The notes under the pieces were generated by a model. The model saw only the letters and a program-made list of their open reading frames with translations, ran no database searches and had not been told where the DNA came from. This document shows positions 12,073 through 22,811 of a stretch of 64,000 nucleotides of DNA, one piece after another; position 1 is the first letter of the stretch, and each line of letters opens with the position of its first letter. Both the position numbers and the translations under genes were made by a program. Location: the NCBI GenBank assembly GCA_950022295.1, contig OX465601.1, forward strand, positions 112,115,501 to 112,179,500, in the 5' to 3' direction. The stretch comes from Bromus sterilis (taxonomy: Eukaryota > Streptophyta > Magnoliopsida > Poales > Poaceae).

Positions 12073-13575
12073 TCAGCATCTTCTATATCCCCCAAACCTC
12101 GACAACAAATGAAGATATTGGCCCTTCTTTGTCATGTACTTAATAACATGATTAGCTTCAGAATCCTTTCCAGCATTTCTCAATCTACACACTAAAGTAC
12201 TATACACTGAGAAGTTTGGTGTGCATCCGCGCAAGTCCATATCCTTCAACAAAGAGCAAGCTTTATCAAACTCACCTACTATGCAAAGCCCGCGTATCAT
12301 TGAATTGTACGTGTACACATTCGGAAGCTTCCCTCTCACCAACATATCATCAAACAACTTCTGAGCTTCCTCAAATTCTGCCGCTGTCACATAGCCTGTA
12401 ATCATAACAGTGTAGCAGACAGTATCCGGTTCACACCCTTTATTCACCATCTCGTCAAAGAAATACTTGCAAGCTTCTAGGTTACCAGCACGGCTAAGGC
12501 CATCTATCAAGTTTGTGAAATGGAGCACACTCGGTACACAACCAACATCACTCATATAGTTCAGTAAATTGAGAGCTGCAAGTGGTTTGTCTCCTTTACC
12601 AAGCACATGAAGCAAGAGATTGTAAGTATGAAGGTCAGGCGCAAGGCCATTCTTTCCCATCTCATCAAGCAATCTATGGAACTGATCCAATTTTCCGAGC
12701 AAATACTTTGCACGCATGACCACGTTGTATGTCAACACATCAGGTGTGTGCCCCTCCATTACCATTTTCTGGTGAAGCCATTCGATCAAAGAATACTGTT
12801 TTATCGTCAGGAGCGTGTGCAATATTGCATTGAACGAAGTCCTGAACGGGCGGTAGTTGAAGCTACTGGACTTGATGAACCTTTCCACCAGCCTCCGCCT
12901 CAACCCAGCCTGCCCACACGTGCATATCAAAAGGTGGAATGTATGAGCAGAGACAGGTAGCCCGTTCTCCGTCATCTCCTCAAGCAGCCGCCACATCGCC
13001 TTAACCTCCCCGCACTCGGCAAAGACCTTCATAACAAGGTTGTAGATGCTCGTGTTATGGTGGTACCCCTCCTGCTGCCCTGCCCACACCAAGAACTTGT
13101 ATGCCAGCCTCGGGTATCTCTCGCGGGTGACACTATTAACAGACACAACAAACTTGAACATCACCTGTCTGACCAGCTCGTTGGTCACCTTCAGGTTCAT
13201 TTCGTCGAGCGCCTGGCGGGCACTGAACCCAGGGCCATCCTGCAGCAGAACCTTGAGGATCCTATCAGCCAATCTCGATTCCTCACGGGGCCTCCTCCTG
13301 GAACCGGAACCAGAGGACAAATTTTCGGCATCATCGTCGCAGCTCTCTGGCTGGCCGGGCAGGGGCTGCGGCGGCGGCATACGGAGGAGCACTTCGGGCG
13401 AAATGGTCGCCGGATCTAGGCCCGCCTCGCCCGCTCTCTCATGAATGCGGCCATCATCCTGCTTCCCGGTGCTGGGCTGCTCGACGCCGGTTCTTGAATC
13501 GTCGCCGCATAGGCGGCGCGAAGGCCAGAACAGCCGGGCTACTCGGAGGGGAGGTGCGCGAGCGCCCCGTATCAT
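12073..13575 (-). CDS. Pentatricopeptide repeat (P-class) protein, probably organellar
   Basis: Single-exon, 500-residue frame. PPR proteins bind organelle RNA and guide its processing, stability or translation. The C-terminal two thirds hold tandem ~35-residue repeats with typical starts: TYNVVMRAKYLLGK, TYNLLLHVLGKGDK, HFTNLIDGLSRAGN, CYTVMITGYVTAAE, TYNSMIRGLCIVGE and VYSTLVCRLRNAGK. No E/DYW editing domain follows, so this is P-class. The frame is open upstream to 13842, but the Met at 13575 begins MIRGARAPPLRVARLFW, an Arg-rich amphipathic stretch like a mitochondrial presequence, so I chose it. Residues ~45-110 are low-complexity. It resembles the Arabidopsis At1g55630-type PPR family by memory. 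No introns or lesions were seen. Confidence 0.9.
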   Translation of the reverse strand: MIRGARAPPLRVARLFWPSRRLCGDDSRTGVEQPSTGKQDDGRIHERAGEAGLDPATISPEVLLRMPPPQPLPGQPESCDDDAENLSSGSGSRRRPREESRLADRILKVLLQDGPGFSARQALDEMNLKVTNELVRQVMFKFVVSVNSVTRERYPRLAYKFLVWAGQQEGYHHNTSIYNLVMKVFAECGEVKAMWRLLEEMTENGLPVSAHTFHLLICTCGQAGLRRRLVERFIKSSSFNYRPFRTSFNAILHTLLTIKQYSLIEWLHQKMVMEGHTPDVLTYNVVMRAKYLLGKLDQFHRLLDEMGKNGLAPDLHTYNLLLHVLGKGDKPLAALNLLNYMSDVGCVPSVLHFTNLIDGLSRAGNLEACKYFFDEMVNKGCEPDTVCYTVMITGYVTAAEFEEAQKLFDDMLVRGKLPNVYTYNSMIRGLCIVGEFDKACSLLKDMDLRGCTPNFSVYSTLVCRLRNAGKDSEANHVIKYMTKKGQYLHLLSRFGGYRRC

Positions 13576-13977
13576 AAGGAGGTAACGCTCGGGAGCTCGC
13601 GCAAACGCATCTCCCGCGAGCGACTGCTGGAGATATGGCGGCGAGCTTTGGGTGGTGGGATGGTAACGCAATGGCGGGGCGCGCGAGCTTTGGGTTGCAG
13701 TGTTTGTTTGGGGGAAGAGGAGGCGGGAGCGGCGGCGCCAACAGGAGGAAACGTCGACGTGTTGCCGCCGCGCCGATACGCTCGTGCCCGACTGGGCCAC
13801 ACGGCCCATGTTGGTCCTAGTGCAGCAAGTAAGCAAGCACACTTTAGAGCAACTTTAACCCATCCTAAAACTTTTTGAAATACCCACCATTTTCCGTACC
13901 CCACATACACCCTCAATCCCATTAAACAGTTCCATTACTTACACCTAAAAAAAAACACTTTTTTGGCCCTCTCTTCG

Positions 13978-14667
13978 ATGGCAATGGCGCACCCCAACGA
14001 CATGAGATCAGGAGCCACCGAATCCACCCCCGAGAAACTCAACGTCGTCTACACCAACAAGACATCAAAAGTCAAAGAAATGCTCGACCTCTTCGACAAG
14101 ATCCTGAGCAAACACCAGGAGATGATCACCACGAAGCCAGTGGTGGGTTTCGACCTCGAGTACACCATGCCGATGAGGATGACATGCAAAATACAAATTG
14201 TCGCGGTTGTTCAGTTGTGCATGGAGAACCACATATTGGTGTACCACTACCTTTAGGCGGCCCCATTTCCTTCCGAAAGATTTGCCACTTTCATCAACAA
14301 CGATGCTTTTGAATTTGCTACTATAGACACCAACGACGAAAAGGAGGGTGCTATGGGATACCGGTCTCTTGTGCCAGAATCTTGTTGATATACAAGAGAA
14401 GTACAAGATCAAGAACAATGACAAAAGCAAGGATTCGTTGGATGATCTCGGCGAGGCCATCATCGACCAAAGCACAACAAGCTGTAAAAGAAATGGGTGA
14501 AATTTCCCCTTGATGACGATCAGGTGGCTTATGCGGCGAAGGATGCCTATGTCGGCAACAAGGTGTACATGTGCATCGTTTTGATGCGAGAGTGTCATCG
14601 TAAGCCAGAAGATGTCGCCAGTCGCCGTCGCCAACAAGAAAAAGAAGAACAAGAATTAGTAGATTGA
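13978..14667 (+). pseudogene. 3'-5' exonuclease (DEDD, Werner-exonuclease-like) pseudogene
   Basis: The frame from 13978 carries VVGFDLEYT, matching the Exo I motif (DxE) of plant DnaQ/Werner-type exonucleases, and QLCMENHILVYH, a typical following strand. It stops at TAG after HYL (about 14254). The same frame then gives FATFINNDAFEFATIDTND. A frameshift near 14345 leads to CQNLVDIQEKYKI and SLDDLGEAIID. A second shift near 14490 restores FPLDDDQVAYAAKDAYV, the Exo III motif with its conserved Y and D. One stop and at least two frameshifts make it non-functional. The order of motifs is intact, so the source was a complete gene of about 220-230 codons. Grass genomes hold many lineage-specific members of this family. 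Confidence 0.75.
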
Positions 14668-15237
14668 TCAAGATAATTAATTACTAGATTGCACTTATAT
14701 ATATAACGTTTTAAGTGCTAAATTAGTTATACGCATCCCATGCATGAAAACTAAAAAAATGCTGAAGTTCTGTATTTATTTTAATTACTAATGTTAAGTG
14801 TTTAGTAAAGTATAAAATATGTTGTCTAAACAGCATGGCACACGGTTGGAGTGATCAAATGTTGTGTGATGATAACCTGCATCCCCGACGTTATTCGCTA
14901 TAGAATCGTTAGAATATGTTCGCATATTGTCCTATTAGTTCTAGAGTTTGAATAGAATACTTACATTGCAAATGATTGATCAGATAGAAACTATGTGTAC
15001 TTCATCACACATGCATTATAGGTTTCGGTCGTCAGTGATGTCACGTTCATTGTCCACACACAGGTTGATTTTTCTACCGTGTGCTTTGAAGTCATCGCAC
15101 ATAGTTTCACATTATCGTGTGTGATACAACGAGCTTAATATCTGCGTTCGGTAGTAGTGCACCCTTCCTCCACTTGAGGGACGATGATGACACGGAGGTT
15201 GTTGCGGGGCAACTCGGTCACAGAATTGTTCGGACCA
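14668..15237. other. Intergenic; possible small CACTA end near 15164
   Basis: AT-rich DNA. GGTAGTAGTG near 15155-15164 reads CACTACTACC on the minus strand, as at a CACTA terminus, and GTGTGTGAT-like words recur just inside it. The matching other end was not found, so this is only a possibility. Confidence 0.25.
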
Positions 15238-15872
15238 GTCCGTGGACAAATGCATTATCTATTTTAGAGGATCTACGTTGAAGATGCCCTAACTTATTAT
15301 TCGCAAGATTGCTTAAGGCCAGTTCTTTTCAGCTATTCTTTAGAGATAAGCTCATATGAAAATAAGCTAGGTGGTTCTTTTGAGCTTTCCTACAGAAATA
15401 TGCTTCAAATAAACTCTTATAAAAATAAGCCTCAAACGATGTCGCGTTGGGGAAGGAGGGAGGGATCGCGCCTAAGGAAGGAGATGAGTAGTGGCGGGAG
15501 ATGGAGGCCTACCCGCCGTCCATGTCGTCGAAGACGGACACGTAGATGTGCTGGGGACCGGTGATAGCAGCGGCTAGCTCGTGGAACAAGCGAGAGGGCA
15601 GGGGATCAAGTGCGAGAGGAAGGGGGTCCGAGTGTTGTTTATTTATTTATTTATTGTATGAGGGCCGAGAGCCTAGTAATTGTACCCTTTCATATAATTT
15701 TTGTATTTTTGTAAGGTAATACCCCTTCGTTTTAATGAGATGTTGGGGAAAGCCACCTTTTCCTCAACATTTTCCCATTTTTCCATTATGAAGGAAAGGA
15801 GATGAAAAGAAGCTAAGGGCATCTCCAATAGTGACCTCTAAAATAGATGTTGCATTGCGCCCGTCCGTGGAC
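15238..15872. repeat. Outward-facing copies of one transposon end (15238-15292 and 15814-15872)
   Basis: The left arm, read in reverse complement, and the right arm share GGGCATCT, CCTCTAAAATAGAT, TGCATT and GTCCGTGGAC in the same order. GGGCATCTCCAA is a common start of grass DNA transposons. The two copies point away from each other, so they look like the 3' end of one element and the 5' end of another, with about 520 bp between them (15293-15813). That spacer includes repeated AAATAAGCT-type words and no gene. Confidence 0.45.
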
Positions 15873-16671
15873 ATTGATGCGAAAGGAGACCATTCAATCT
15901 TGATCGTAAATGTTCATCAGTAGTTCAACCAAAACATGATAAATTCATAGAAACTCAGATAAATTTCATTTAAATTCGAATATAATTTACTTAAAACGAT
16001 CACACTTCATGCAAACCAGACTGTTTTCATAAAAAAGGAACTTTTACCTAGTCAAAAATTACATCGGTCACGTGTACAGTGGTTGCGAGCTCTAGGAATT
16101 GTAGCTGCTTCTGAAATTGATACTCGAACATGGCGGCCTAGCACGAGCAAACCCCACAAGGTATGTCTCCCATGATTTACTCTTCCTCCGAATTGAATAC
16201 CGTAATTTGAACGTCGTCGGTGGAAGTAAGGTTTGCGATCAACGCGAACAGCGCGAACGACGTCCAGGAGGCTGAGCTACCTTCGTTGCCATCCATGGTC
16301 GTCCGGAATGCCTTCGTATCCGCCTCTGCAAATACCATCTTATAGCTCGTGCGATCGCGGCGAGCGGATCCATTGTTGTTTGATGAAGTTCGAGATTTGT
16401 GCCGCCATTATCTACAAGGTTGATGTTGTACTTATGAGCCTCCATCGTCTGTCGGGTAGCCGAAAGCGGTGGCAGCGCATGCTGCCCGTTCATCATGACA
16501 ACGTCGAAATGGAACCACACCTCATCCATCGTGATGTGTGTACGGATCGACGCGGACAAAGGATTTTTCTCAATATCTGACACATCCTTCATTATCGTCG
16601 TTTCGTTCTCTCTCCACTCTAGTTCATCGGTAAGCTGGTTTTGAGTTTTTTATGCATCACAACTTGATAAC
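15873..16671. other. Intergenic, possible transposon interior
   Basis: Follows the GGGCATCTCC terminus at 15817. Overlapping open frames on both strands (16233-16592) show no recognisable domain. It ends where the minus-strand copia LTR begins. Confidence 0.3.
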
Positions 16672-19010
16672 TGTAATTTGGGAAGAAAGGATTTGCACAG
16701 AACGTTCTATTCATTGATTGTGTGCATGTGCACATATATAGGTACAAGGTGTGACCTCTACTTGTCTCCCAAGACAACTACAAGATTTACATAGGAGAAA
16801 AGTAGACTAAATACAAAGCCCTACCATATATACGTATACATAGAAAAGGTATGTTCAACTCCCCCCCCTCCACAGTCGAACCGTCGCCATAGACACAGAG
16901 ACTGGAACGAAACTCCTCAAAGGTGGAAGTAGGCAGCCCCTTGGTCATCACATCAGCAAACTGTTGCGCCGTAGGAACATGAAGAACTCGAATACATCCA
17001 AGAGCAACTTGTTCACGCACAAAGTGAATGTCAAGCTCGATGTGCTTCGTCCGGCGATGATGAACCGGGTTGGCGGAGATGTACACGACGGATACGTTGT
17101 CACAGTAAACAATAGTCGCCCGTGCAACATCGTGATGAAGCTCCTGAAGTAGTTGTCGAAGCCAGGCGCACTCGGCGACAGCGTTCGCCACTGCTCGGTA
17201 CTCGGCCTCCACGCTGGAACGCGACACCGTGGGTTGTTCGATGACCACGATATGAGGGAGGGACCAAGGTAGACGCAGTAGCCGTAAGTGGAGCGCCGAG
17301 TATCAGGACAACCGTCCCCATCAGCATCCGAGTAGGCCACCATCTCCATAGAAGGGGACGCCGCAAGGGTGAGTCCGAGGGACATCGTGCCACGTATATA
17401 GCGAAGAATCCGTTTCACGAGCGCCCAATGAGAGTCTTGAGGGGCATGCATATGGAGACACACGTGCTGAACAGCGTACTGTAAGTCTGGTTTGGTGAGC
17501 GTCAGCTACTGAAGAGTGCCAATAATGGACCGGTAGAAAGGAGCATCAGACGCAGGAGAACCATCCGGAGCAGAGACCTTGGCCTTCATGTCAACAGGAG
17601 TAGCAACAGGATGACAGTTGAGCATGCGTGCTCGCTCAAGTAACTCGTGTGCATACTTCTTCAGATGTAGAAAGAAGCCATCAGGACACCGAACTACCTC
17701 AATGCTGAGGAAGTAATGAAGAGCCCCCAGATCCTTGACCGCGAACTCCGCTTGCAGCAATATAGTAATCTGCTGGAGAAGGGTTGCAGAGGAGGCGATC
17801 ATGATGATGTCGTCAACGTAGAGCAGCAACTAACCATTCTCGACGCCTTGGTGCTAGACGAACAAGGAGGCATCCAAGCAGGTGACACAGAAACCCAGTG
17901 TCTGTAGAAACCCGGTGATGCACTGGTACCAGGCGCGGGGTGCTTGCTTGAGGCCGTAGAGGGACAACAAGCAGACGTGACCAGGCTGAGTGACGTCGAC
18001 GAAACCCGTGGGCTTCTCACAACAAACCTGCTCCTCGAGGTGACCATGAAGGAAGGCGTTGTAGACATCCATCTGGTGAACAGGCCAGTTTCGAGAGACC
18101 GTGAGTTGTAGAGCAATGCTGGATCGTGCCCGGTTTGACAACCGCCGCAAAAGTCTCGGTGAAGTCAACTCCAGCGCGCTGTCGAAAACCACGGACCACC
18201 CAACGAGCCTTGTAGCAATCAAGGGTACCACCCGGGTGAGTCTTAATGCGAAAGGCCCACTTGTCGCTGATGACGTTGGCTCGAGGAGGACGAGGAATCA
18301 GATTCCAGGTGCGATTCCGCTGGAGAGCGTCGAACTCATCCTGCATCGCGGCGAACCAGTGAGGATCATGGAGAGTGGCCCGAGCGGATGCTGGAAGAAG
18401 AGACGGCTTGGCGGAGGAGGCAGCGAGGAGGTAGTCATCATGAGGTTACCGCCGGCTCGGAAGAAGGATGCCGGTGCGAGACTACGTCAGATGCCGAGGG
18501 GGCACCGTCAGGACCTCGGGCGGTGTAGGTGGCGCAGACGACGAGGCGACGGAGGCATCGGCGATGCCCGAGGCCGACGGGACAGAGGCGGCGGAGGCAC
18601 CAGCGGTGCCCTAGGCCGACGAGGCAGGCGACGGCGCCGCCGACTGTCGGCGGCCCCCGAGCCGGACGGGGCGGGCGACGTCGACGGGTCACCGGGTGTA
18701 GCCATCGAAAAGGACGGTGCGCCTGGACCATTAGGCGTCGAGGGGGCGATGTCGCTATTAGTGGCCGTAGGAGAGCTCATAGCGCGTGGAGCACTGAAGC
18801 CGGGTGGCGGACCGAGAGTCTGGCGGGGCCGTCCACCAGACGACGTCGCCGAGGGGCCGCCGGTGGAGTAGGGGCGGAGGATACCTGCTGGAACGGAAAG
18901 ACCTTTTCATCAAAGTAAAGGTGACGCGAGATGAAAACGTTCTAGGCTTTGGTATTGGGAGGTTAGCCGAGAAAGAGGAGGCGAGAAAGCTCAGCGTCAG
19001 CTCTGATCAA
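16672..19010 (-). mobile_element. 5'-truncated Ty1-copia element with decayed pol and 3' LTR
   Basis: Reading the minus strand from about 19010 down: the end of integrase (SRHLYFDEKVFPF near 18900), a Pro/Ser-rich linker, then reverse transcriptase. The RT blocks include MQDEFDALQRNRTW, YKARWVVRGF, VDFTETFAAVVK, VYNAFLHG and LLYVDDI, the YVDD catalytic core near 17818. RNase H follows (SVEAEYRAVANAVAE, HIELDIHFVREQV, ADVMTKGLP). The frame changes at least three times and stops occur, so it is dead. A purine tract near 16858-16876 precedes a 186-bp TG...CA segment (16672-16857), the 3' LTR. Gag, protease and most of integrase are missing, so no target duplication can be checked. Confidence 0.85.
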
Positions 19011-19313
19011 AGGGGGGAACGACTAGCACAAGAGAACAGCCGAAATAACATCAGTGTTCCAACACATAGATTACGCACGAAGTTCAGATAACTTACAGAC
19101 GGACAAGAACATGTATAACATACATGATTTACAGACATACAGAACGTGTGAAGTTTAGACGAACACTTCTGGAAAAGCTCGAAATACACGAACGATAAAG
19201 CAGCTAAGCCGCAGATCCAACCACGCATGATCCACACCTGAACCAGCCAGGCAACTTATTCCGGCGATCCCACGACTCCGGCGCACTGACGCCACGCTTC
19301 ACTTCACTTAACT
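19011..19313. other. 3' flank of the LTI65-like gene
   Basis: About 300 bp between the truncated copia and the stop codon at 19314. Probably contains the gene's 3' UTR on the minus strand. No clear polyadenylation signal was identified. Confidence 0.4.
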
Positions 19314-21729
19314 TCACATCACATTCGTGTTGGTCCTCCGGGCTCCGACCTCCGCCCCGTGAAGCACCGGCCCCTCCTCCGCGACGCCTTCCCCGATGTT
19401 CCCCTCTGCACCGCCAAAATGAAGAACCTGCCGTCAGCTCCGCTGCCAATGCCGAGAATCTGTTTGCAGTTAATGGTGCGTACCTGTGGTGGGCTGCACC
19501 GTCTCGGAGACGCGGTTCCCGCCGGTGAGCGACGTGACGGCGCCGCGCGCCCTGGTCACCGCCTGCGCCGGGACCTCGCGCGCCTTGGCCACCGTGCTCC
19601 CGACCCCCTCCTTGCGCTGCTGCACGGCGCCGGTGATGGCCTCGCTCAGCGACCGCTCCTCGTCGCCCGGTCGCAGCTTCTCGGCAATGTACGCCGTCAC
19701 GCCGGTCACCCCCTTGTCCTGCCCGTTCCCCGGTCCGCCCGCGCCAGGGGTGACCGTCCTCGCCGTGGTGGAGGTGGTGGTGGTGCCGTCCTGCGCGCCG
19801 ACGCCAGGAGTGGCGGTGCCGGCCGAAGGCGTCACCTGCTGCGCCTTGCTCGCCGCGGCCGTGCCCACGCCGGTGACCTTCTCGTACACCGTGCTCGCCA
19901 GCTTCTTGCCGTACTCCGTGGTGCCCGCTGCCGCGGACATGATCTTGTCGGTGTACGTCGCGCCAGGCGCGCTCTCTGTCGTCGCGTCCGTGGCCGCGTT
20001 CTTCAGCCCCTCCGTGCCGGTGTTCGTCGCCGGCGTCCCCTCTTTCGGCAAGTCGAGGCCCCTCTTCCCGGCACCTGCGGTCATCGGTTCAAGGGCGGCC
20101 GCCACGCTGGAGTCGTCCTGCGCATTCCCGCCAGCGCCGAAGCCAGGGGTGACCTGTTGCGCCTTGCTCGCCACGGCCGTGCCGGAGCCGGCGACCTTCT
20201 CGTACACCGTGCTCGCCGCGGCCTTGATCTTGTCGGTGTACGTCGCGCCAGGTGCGCTCTCCGTCGTCGCGTCCGTGGTCGCGTTCTTCAGTTCCTCCGT
20301 GCCGGTGGCGGTGTACATTGCCGGCGTTCCCTCTTTCGGCGAGTCGAGGTTCCTCTTCCCGGCACCTGCGGTCAACGGTTCAAGGGCGGCCGCTGCGCTG
20401 GAGTCATCCTGCTGCGCATTCCCGCCAGCGCCGAAGCCGGGGGTGACCTGCTGCGCCTTGCTCGCCACGACCGTGCCGACGCCGGCGACCTTCTCATACA
20501 CCGTGCTCGCCAGCTTCTTGCCGAGCTCAGTCGTGCCAGCCGCCGTGTTCTTGAGCCTGTCCGTGTAGCTGCCGGTGTACTCGGCGCTCGCGGGCGCGTC
20601 GTTCCATTCTTCCCCGGTGCCGTCCGACACCGGCATTGCCTCTGCCTCCTTGCTCACGTCGACGTCCATCTTCCCGGCGCCAGCTTGCTTGGGGTCGTCC
20701 GACACGGTCATCGCCTCGAAGTTACGGACGACGTCCGTCGTGCCGATGTCCTCGCCGCCTCGCGGCGTGGGCGTCCTCGAGTTCGGCGCGGCCGGGTCCT
20801 CGACCACGGGACCGCCGAGATCGCCCAGCCGCACCGCCGGGGTGTCGTCGCGCTTCACCTCCTTCGCCGACGTCGGGGCACCGAAATCGCCGAGCCGACC
20901 GCCCGTGGCGTCGTCGCGCTTCACCTCCTGCGCCGACGCCGGGACACCGAAATCGCCGAGCCGACCACCCATGGCGTCGTCACGCTTCACCTCCTGCGAC
21001 GCAGCCGGGACACCATGGTCACCAAGCCGCACCCCGGGAGCGTCATTGTGCTTCACCTCCTGCGACGCAGCCGGGACACCATGGTCACCTAGCCGCATCC
21101 CCGGAGCGTCATTGTGCTTCACCTCTTTAGCCGCCGGCGGGATCCTCTCCGAGTCGTACACTGCAACGGATAATCACAAGCGATGCAAGCATTAAGCACC
21201 GACACAGTGCACACGTAGCACGCACACACGAGTGACAGAGAAAACATGGCGAGCATCTACTTACTGGGTGCGCCGTGCAGCTCGGGGCTGGAGTCGGCGA
21301 AGATGGGCTTGTCCTCGACGTCCTCCTGGTACCCGCCCTTCTCCACCTCGGCCTCCCTCATCGCGGCGTCCTCCTCGTCCTCCTCGGTGCTGTTGCTGCC
21401 ACCGGTGTCCTGCCCGTGATCGTGATCGTGCCCGTTGCCATTGCCGTGGCCGTGGCCGTGGCCGGCGATGGTGTTCTTGAGCTTCTTCACCTTGTCCTTG
21501 ACCTTCTTGAGCACCGGCTTGTGCTGCTTCTCGTCCCGGTGCATCTGCTGCTGCCCTCCCTCCTCAGCTGCAACCAAATCGACGATAAAATCATACCGGA
21601 TACATGAATGCCGACGCCGTGCCGTCGTGCCGGGAGTCAAGAAATGAAGAAACAAACTTCATCGTCGTATTACTGACCGGCGATGTTCTCCGGGACGTGC
21701 TTGGTCGAGAGCATGGCCGGCGCGTCCAT
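19314..21729 (-). CDS. LTI65/CAP160-type low-temperature and ABA-induced protein
   Basis: Exons 21678-21729, 21265-21567, 19484-21160 and 19314-19405 join in phase to 707 codons. LTI65 (RD29B)/CAP160 proteins are hydrophilic stress proteins that accumulate under cold, drought and ABA. Exon 2 gives a basic KPVLKKVKDKVKKLKNT motif, typical of the family near the N-terminus, then a His/Gly run. Exon 3 opens with five ~22-residue repeats built on EVK-x-D and RLGD. Three copies of a block around KLASTVYEKVAGVGT and SKAQQVTPG follow. The last exon is my choice of acceptor at 19406; it adds a short acidic end (EGNIGEGVAEEG). Without it the frame would stop eight bases past the donor. There are no membrane segments and no lesions. 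The GC-rich coding strand produces a long antisense frame that is not a gene. Confidence 0.85.
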
Positions 21730-21860
21730 AGTCGCAGGTACGTCGGTGCGGCTAGTAAGTCTAACCTCAAAACTCTTTGATCAGTGTGACGAATTGGCTT
21801 CTTGTTGGATCGTTGATGGCTGTGTGTGAGACGGTGAAAGCCTTGATCGATGGAGGATGG

Positions 21861-21870
21861 GATATAAGCG
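21861..21870 (-). promoter_or_regulatory. Candidate TATA box of the LTI65-like gene
   Basis: CGCTTATATC on the minus strand, about 132-141 bp upstream of the ATG at 21729. It lies just downstream (in gene direction) of the ABRE repeats. Inference from position. Confidence 0.4.
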
Positions 21871-21888
21871 GAGCAGAGAGAGGGGAGG

Positions 21889-21982
21889 CGGGTGCCACCT
21901 CGACGCACACGTGGGGTGGGTGGAGAGGGGGGAGGCGGGTGCCACCTCGACGCACACGTGGGGTGGGTGGAGAGGGGGGAGG
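21889..21982. promoter_or_regulatory. Tandem 2 x 47-bp repeat, each with an ABRE/G-box
   Basis: Two exact adjacent 47-bp units (21889-21935, 21936-21982) each contain ACACGTGG (21907-21914 and 21954-21961), an ABA-response element core. ACGCGTGG, a coupling-element-3-like word, follows at 21983-21990. Being 160-250 bp upstream of the start codon, they are likely ABA input sites for the LTI65-like gene. The duplication is seen directly; the function is inferred from known ABRE biology. Confidence 0.7.
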
Positions 21983-22067
21983 ACGCGTGGCGCTGCTCCT
22001 CCGTGCCGTGACCGGGTTTAGTTGGGGGGTTGGAAGGGACTCGAAGGTCCACCTGTTCGTGTGATAG

Positions 22068-22164
22068 GTCGGCGTGATCATGGATGCCGACGAGCCGTCT
22101 CGTCATGTGGCGTCCGCCTTTTGGGCGGGGATACGTCGCGTCCGGTTTCGCCTCTTTGGTCGGT
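22068..22164. promoter_or_regulatory. Three CRT/DRE cores upstream of the LTI65-like gene
   Basis: RCCGAC, the CBF/DREB site, occurs at 22068-22073 (minus), 22086-22091 (plus) and 22159-22164 (minus), 340-435 bp upstream of the ATG. Three in under 100 bp, beside ABREs, fits cold plus ABA control of an LTI65-class gene. Occupancy is inferred. Confidence 0.5.
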
Positions 22165-22250
22165 GTTTTGAGAAGTTTTCCTTTTGGGCACGTTTAGATC
22201 CTAATCGATTAACATTTACTACCTAAATTTTAGTTAAATGATAAAACATA

Positions 22251-22811
22251 CTCCCTCTGTCACAGTTTAGAGCACTCACTTATCTTAGCATATAATCATA
22301 GGCATTTTGCTTATGTGACATAGTATTTAGTGAAGAAAGAGAGATGTTGTATAAAAGCTAAGATACAACCCTTGCACATGGCCATATGCAAAATGCATGA
22401 TTAGACCAATTATATTTATGCATGGAGCTAAAATCATTAAATAAGAAACAACCTCTAAGAAACAATGCATTGTAAGGGTTGTATCTTAAGTTTTTATTGC
22501 TCCTATGATATCGTGCTAAGAAACAATGCATTGAGGAGGCCTTAGAAGGCACGCTTGAAAAATCTCTATAGGTTGTGAGATATAGCAAAAATAGCATGAA
22601 TAAATGAGCGAAGTAGTAGTACTAATTACATTCACACCATGCATGCATCAACTCCACCGGCTAGAGCAACAAAAAATTGAGAGGGCACATGCATACATGA
22701 GTAAAGTAGTAGTACTAATTAATAGAAGTAATTGTCTTCGCGCCTTAAACCTTGTTTATTATAAAAACGCACGCAAGTTTAACTTTGTCTTCTAAACCGT
22801 GACGGAGGGAG
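22251..22811. mobile_element. Stowaway/Mariner-type non-autonomous element
   Basis: Starts CTCCCTCTGTCACAGTTTAG and ends with the near-perfect inverted copy (CTCCCTCCGTCACGGTTTAG on the minus strand). TA flanks both sides (22249-22250 and 22812-22813). At 561 bp it is longer than most Stowaway MITEs. No transposase frame is present. Repeated AAGATACAACCCTTG-type words lie inside. Confidence 0.8.

Noticed and set aside
14065..14652. 195-codon minus-strand frame
   Set aside because: Shadow of the exonuclease pseudogene, whose sense strand shows conserved DEDD motifs.
18101..18918. Long plus-strand frames rich in Arg and Gly
   Set aside because: Antisense to the Pro/Ser-rich linker of the copia polyprotein.
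19359..21092. 577-codon open frame on the plus strand (and others at 19486-20568 and 20575-21195)
   Set aside because: These are antisense to the GC-rich repetitive LTI65-like exon; their Arg/Pro-rich translation has no family and no exon context.
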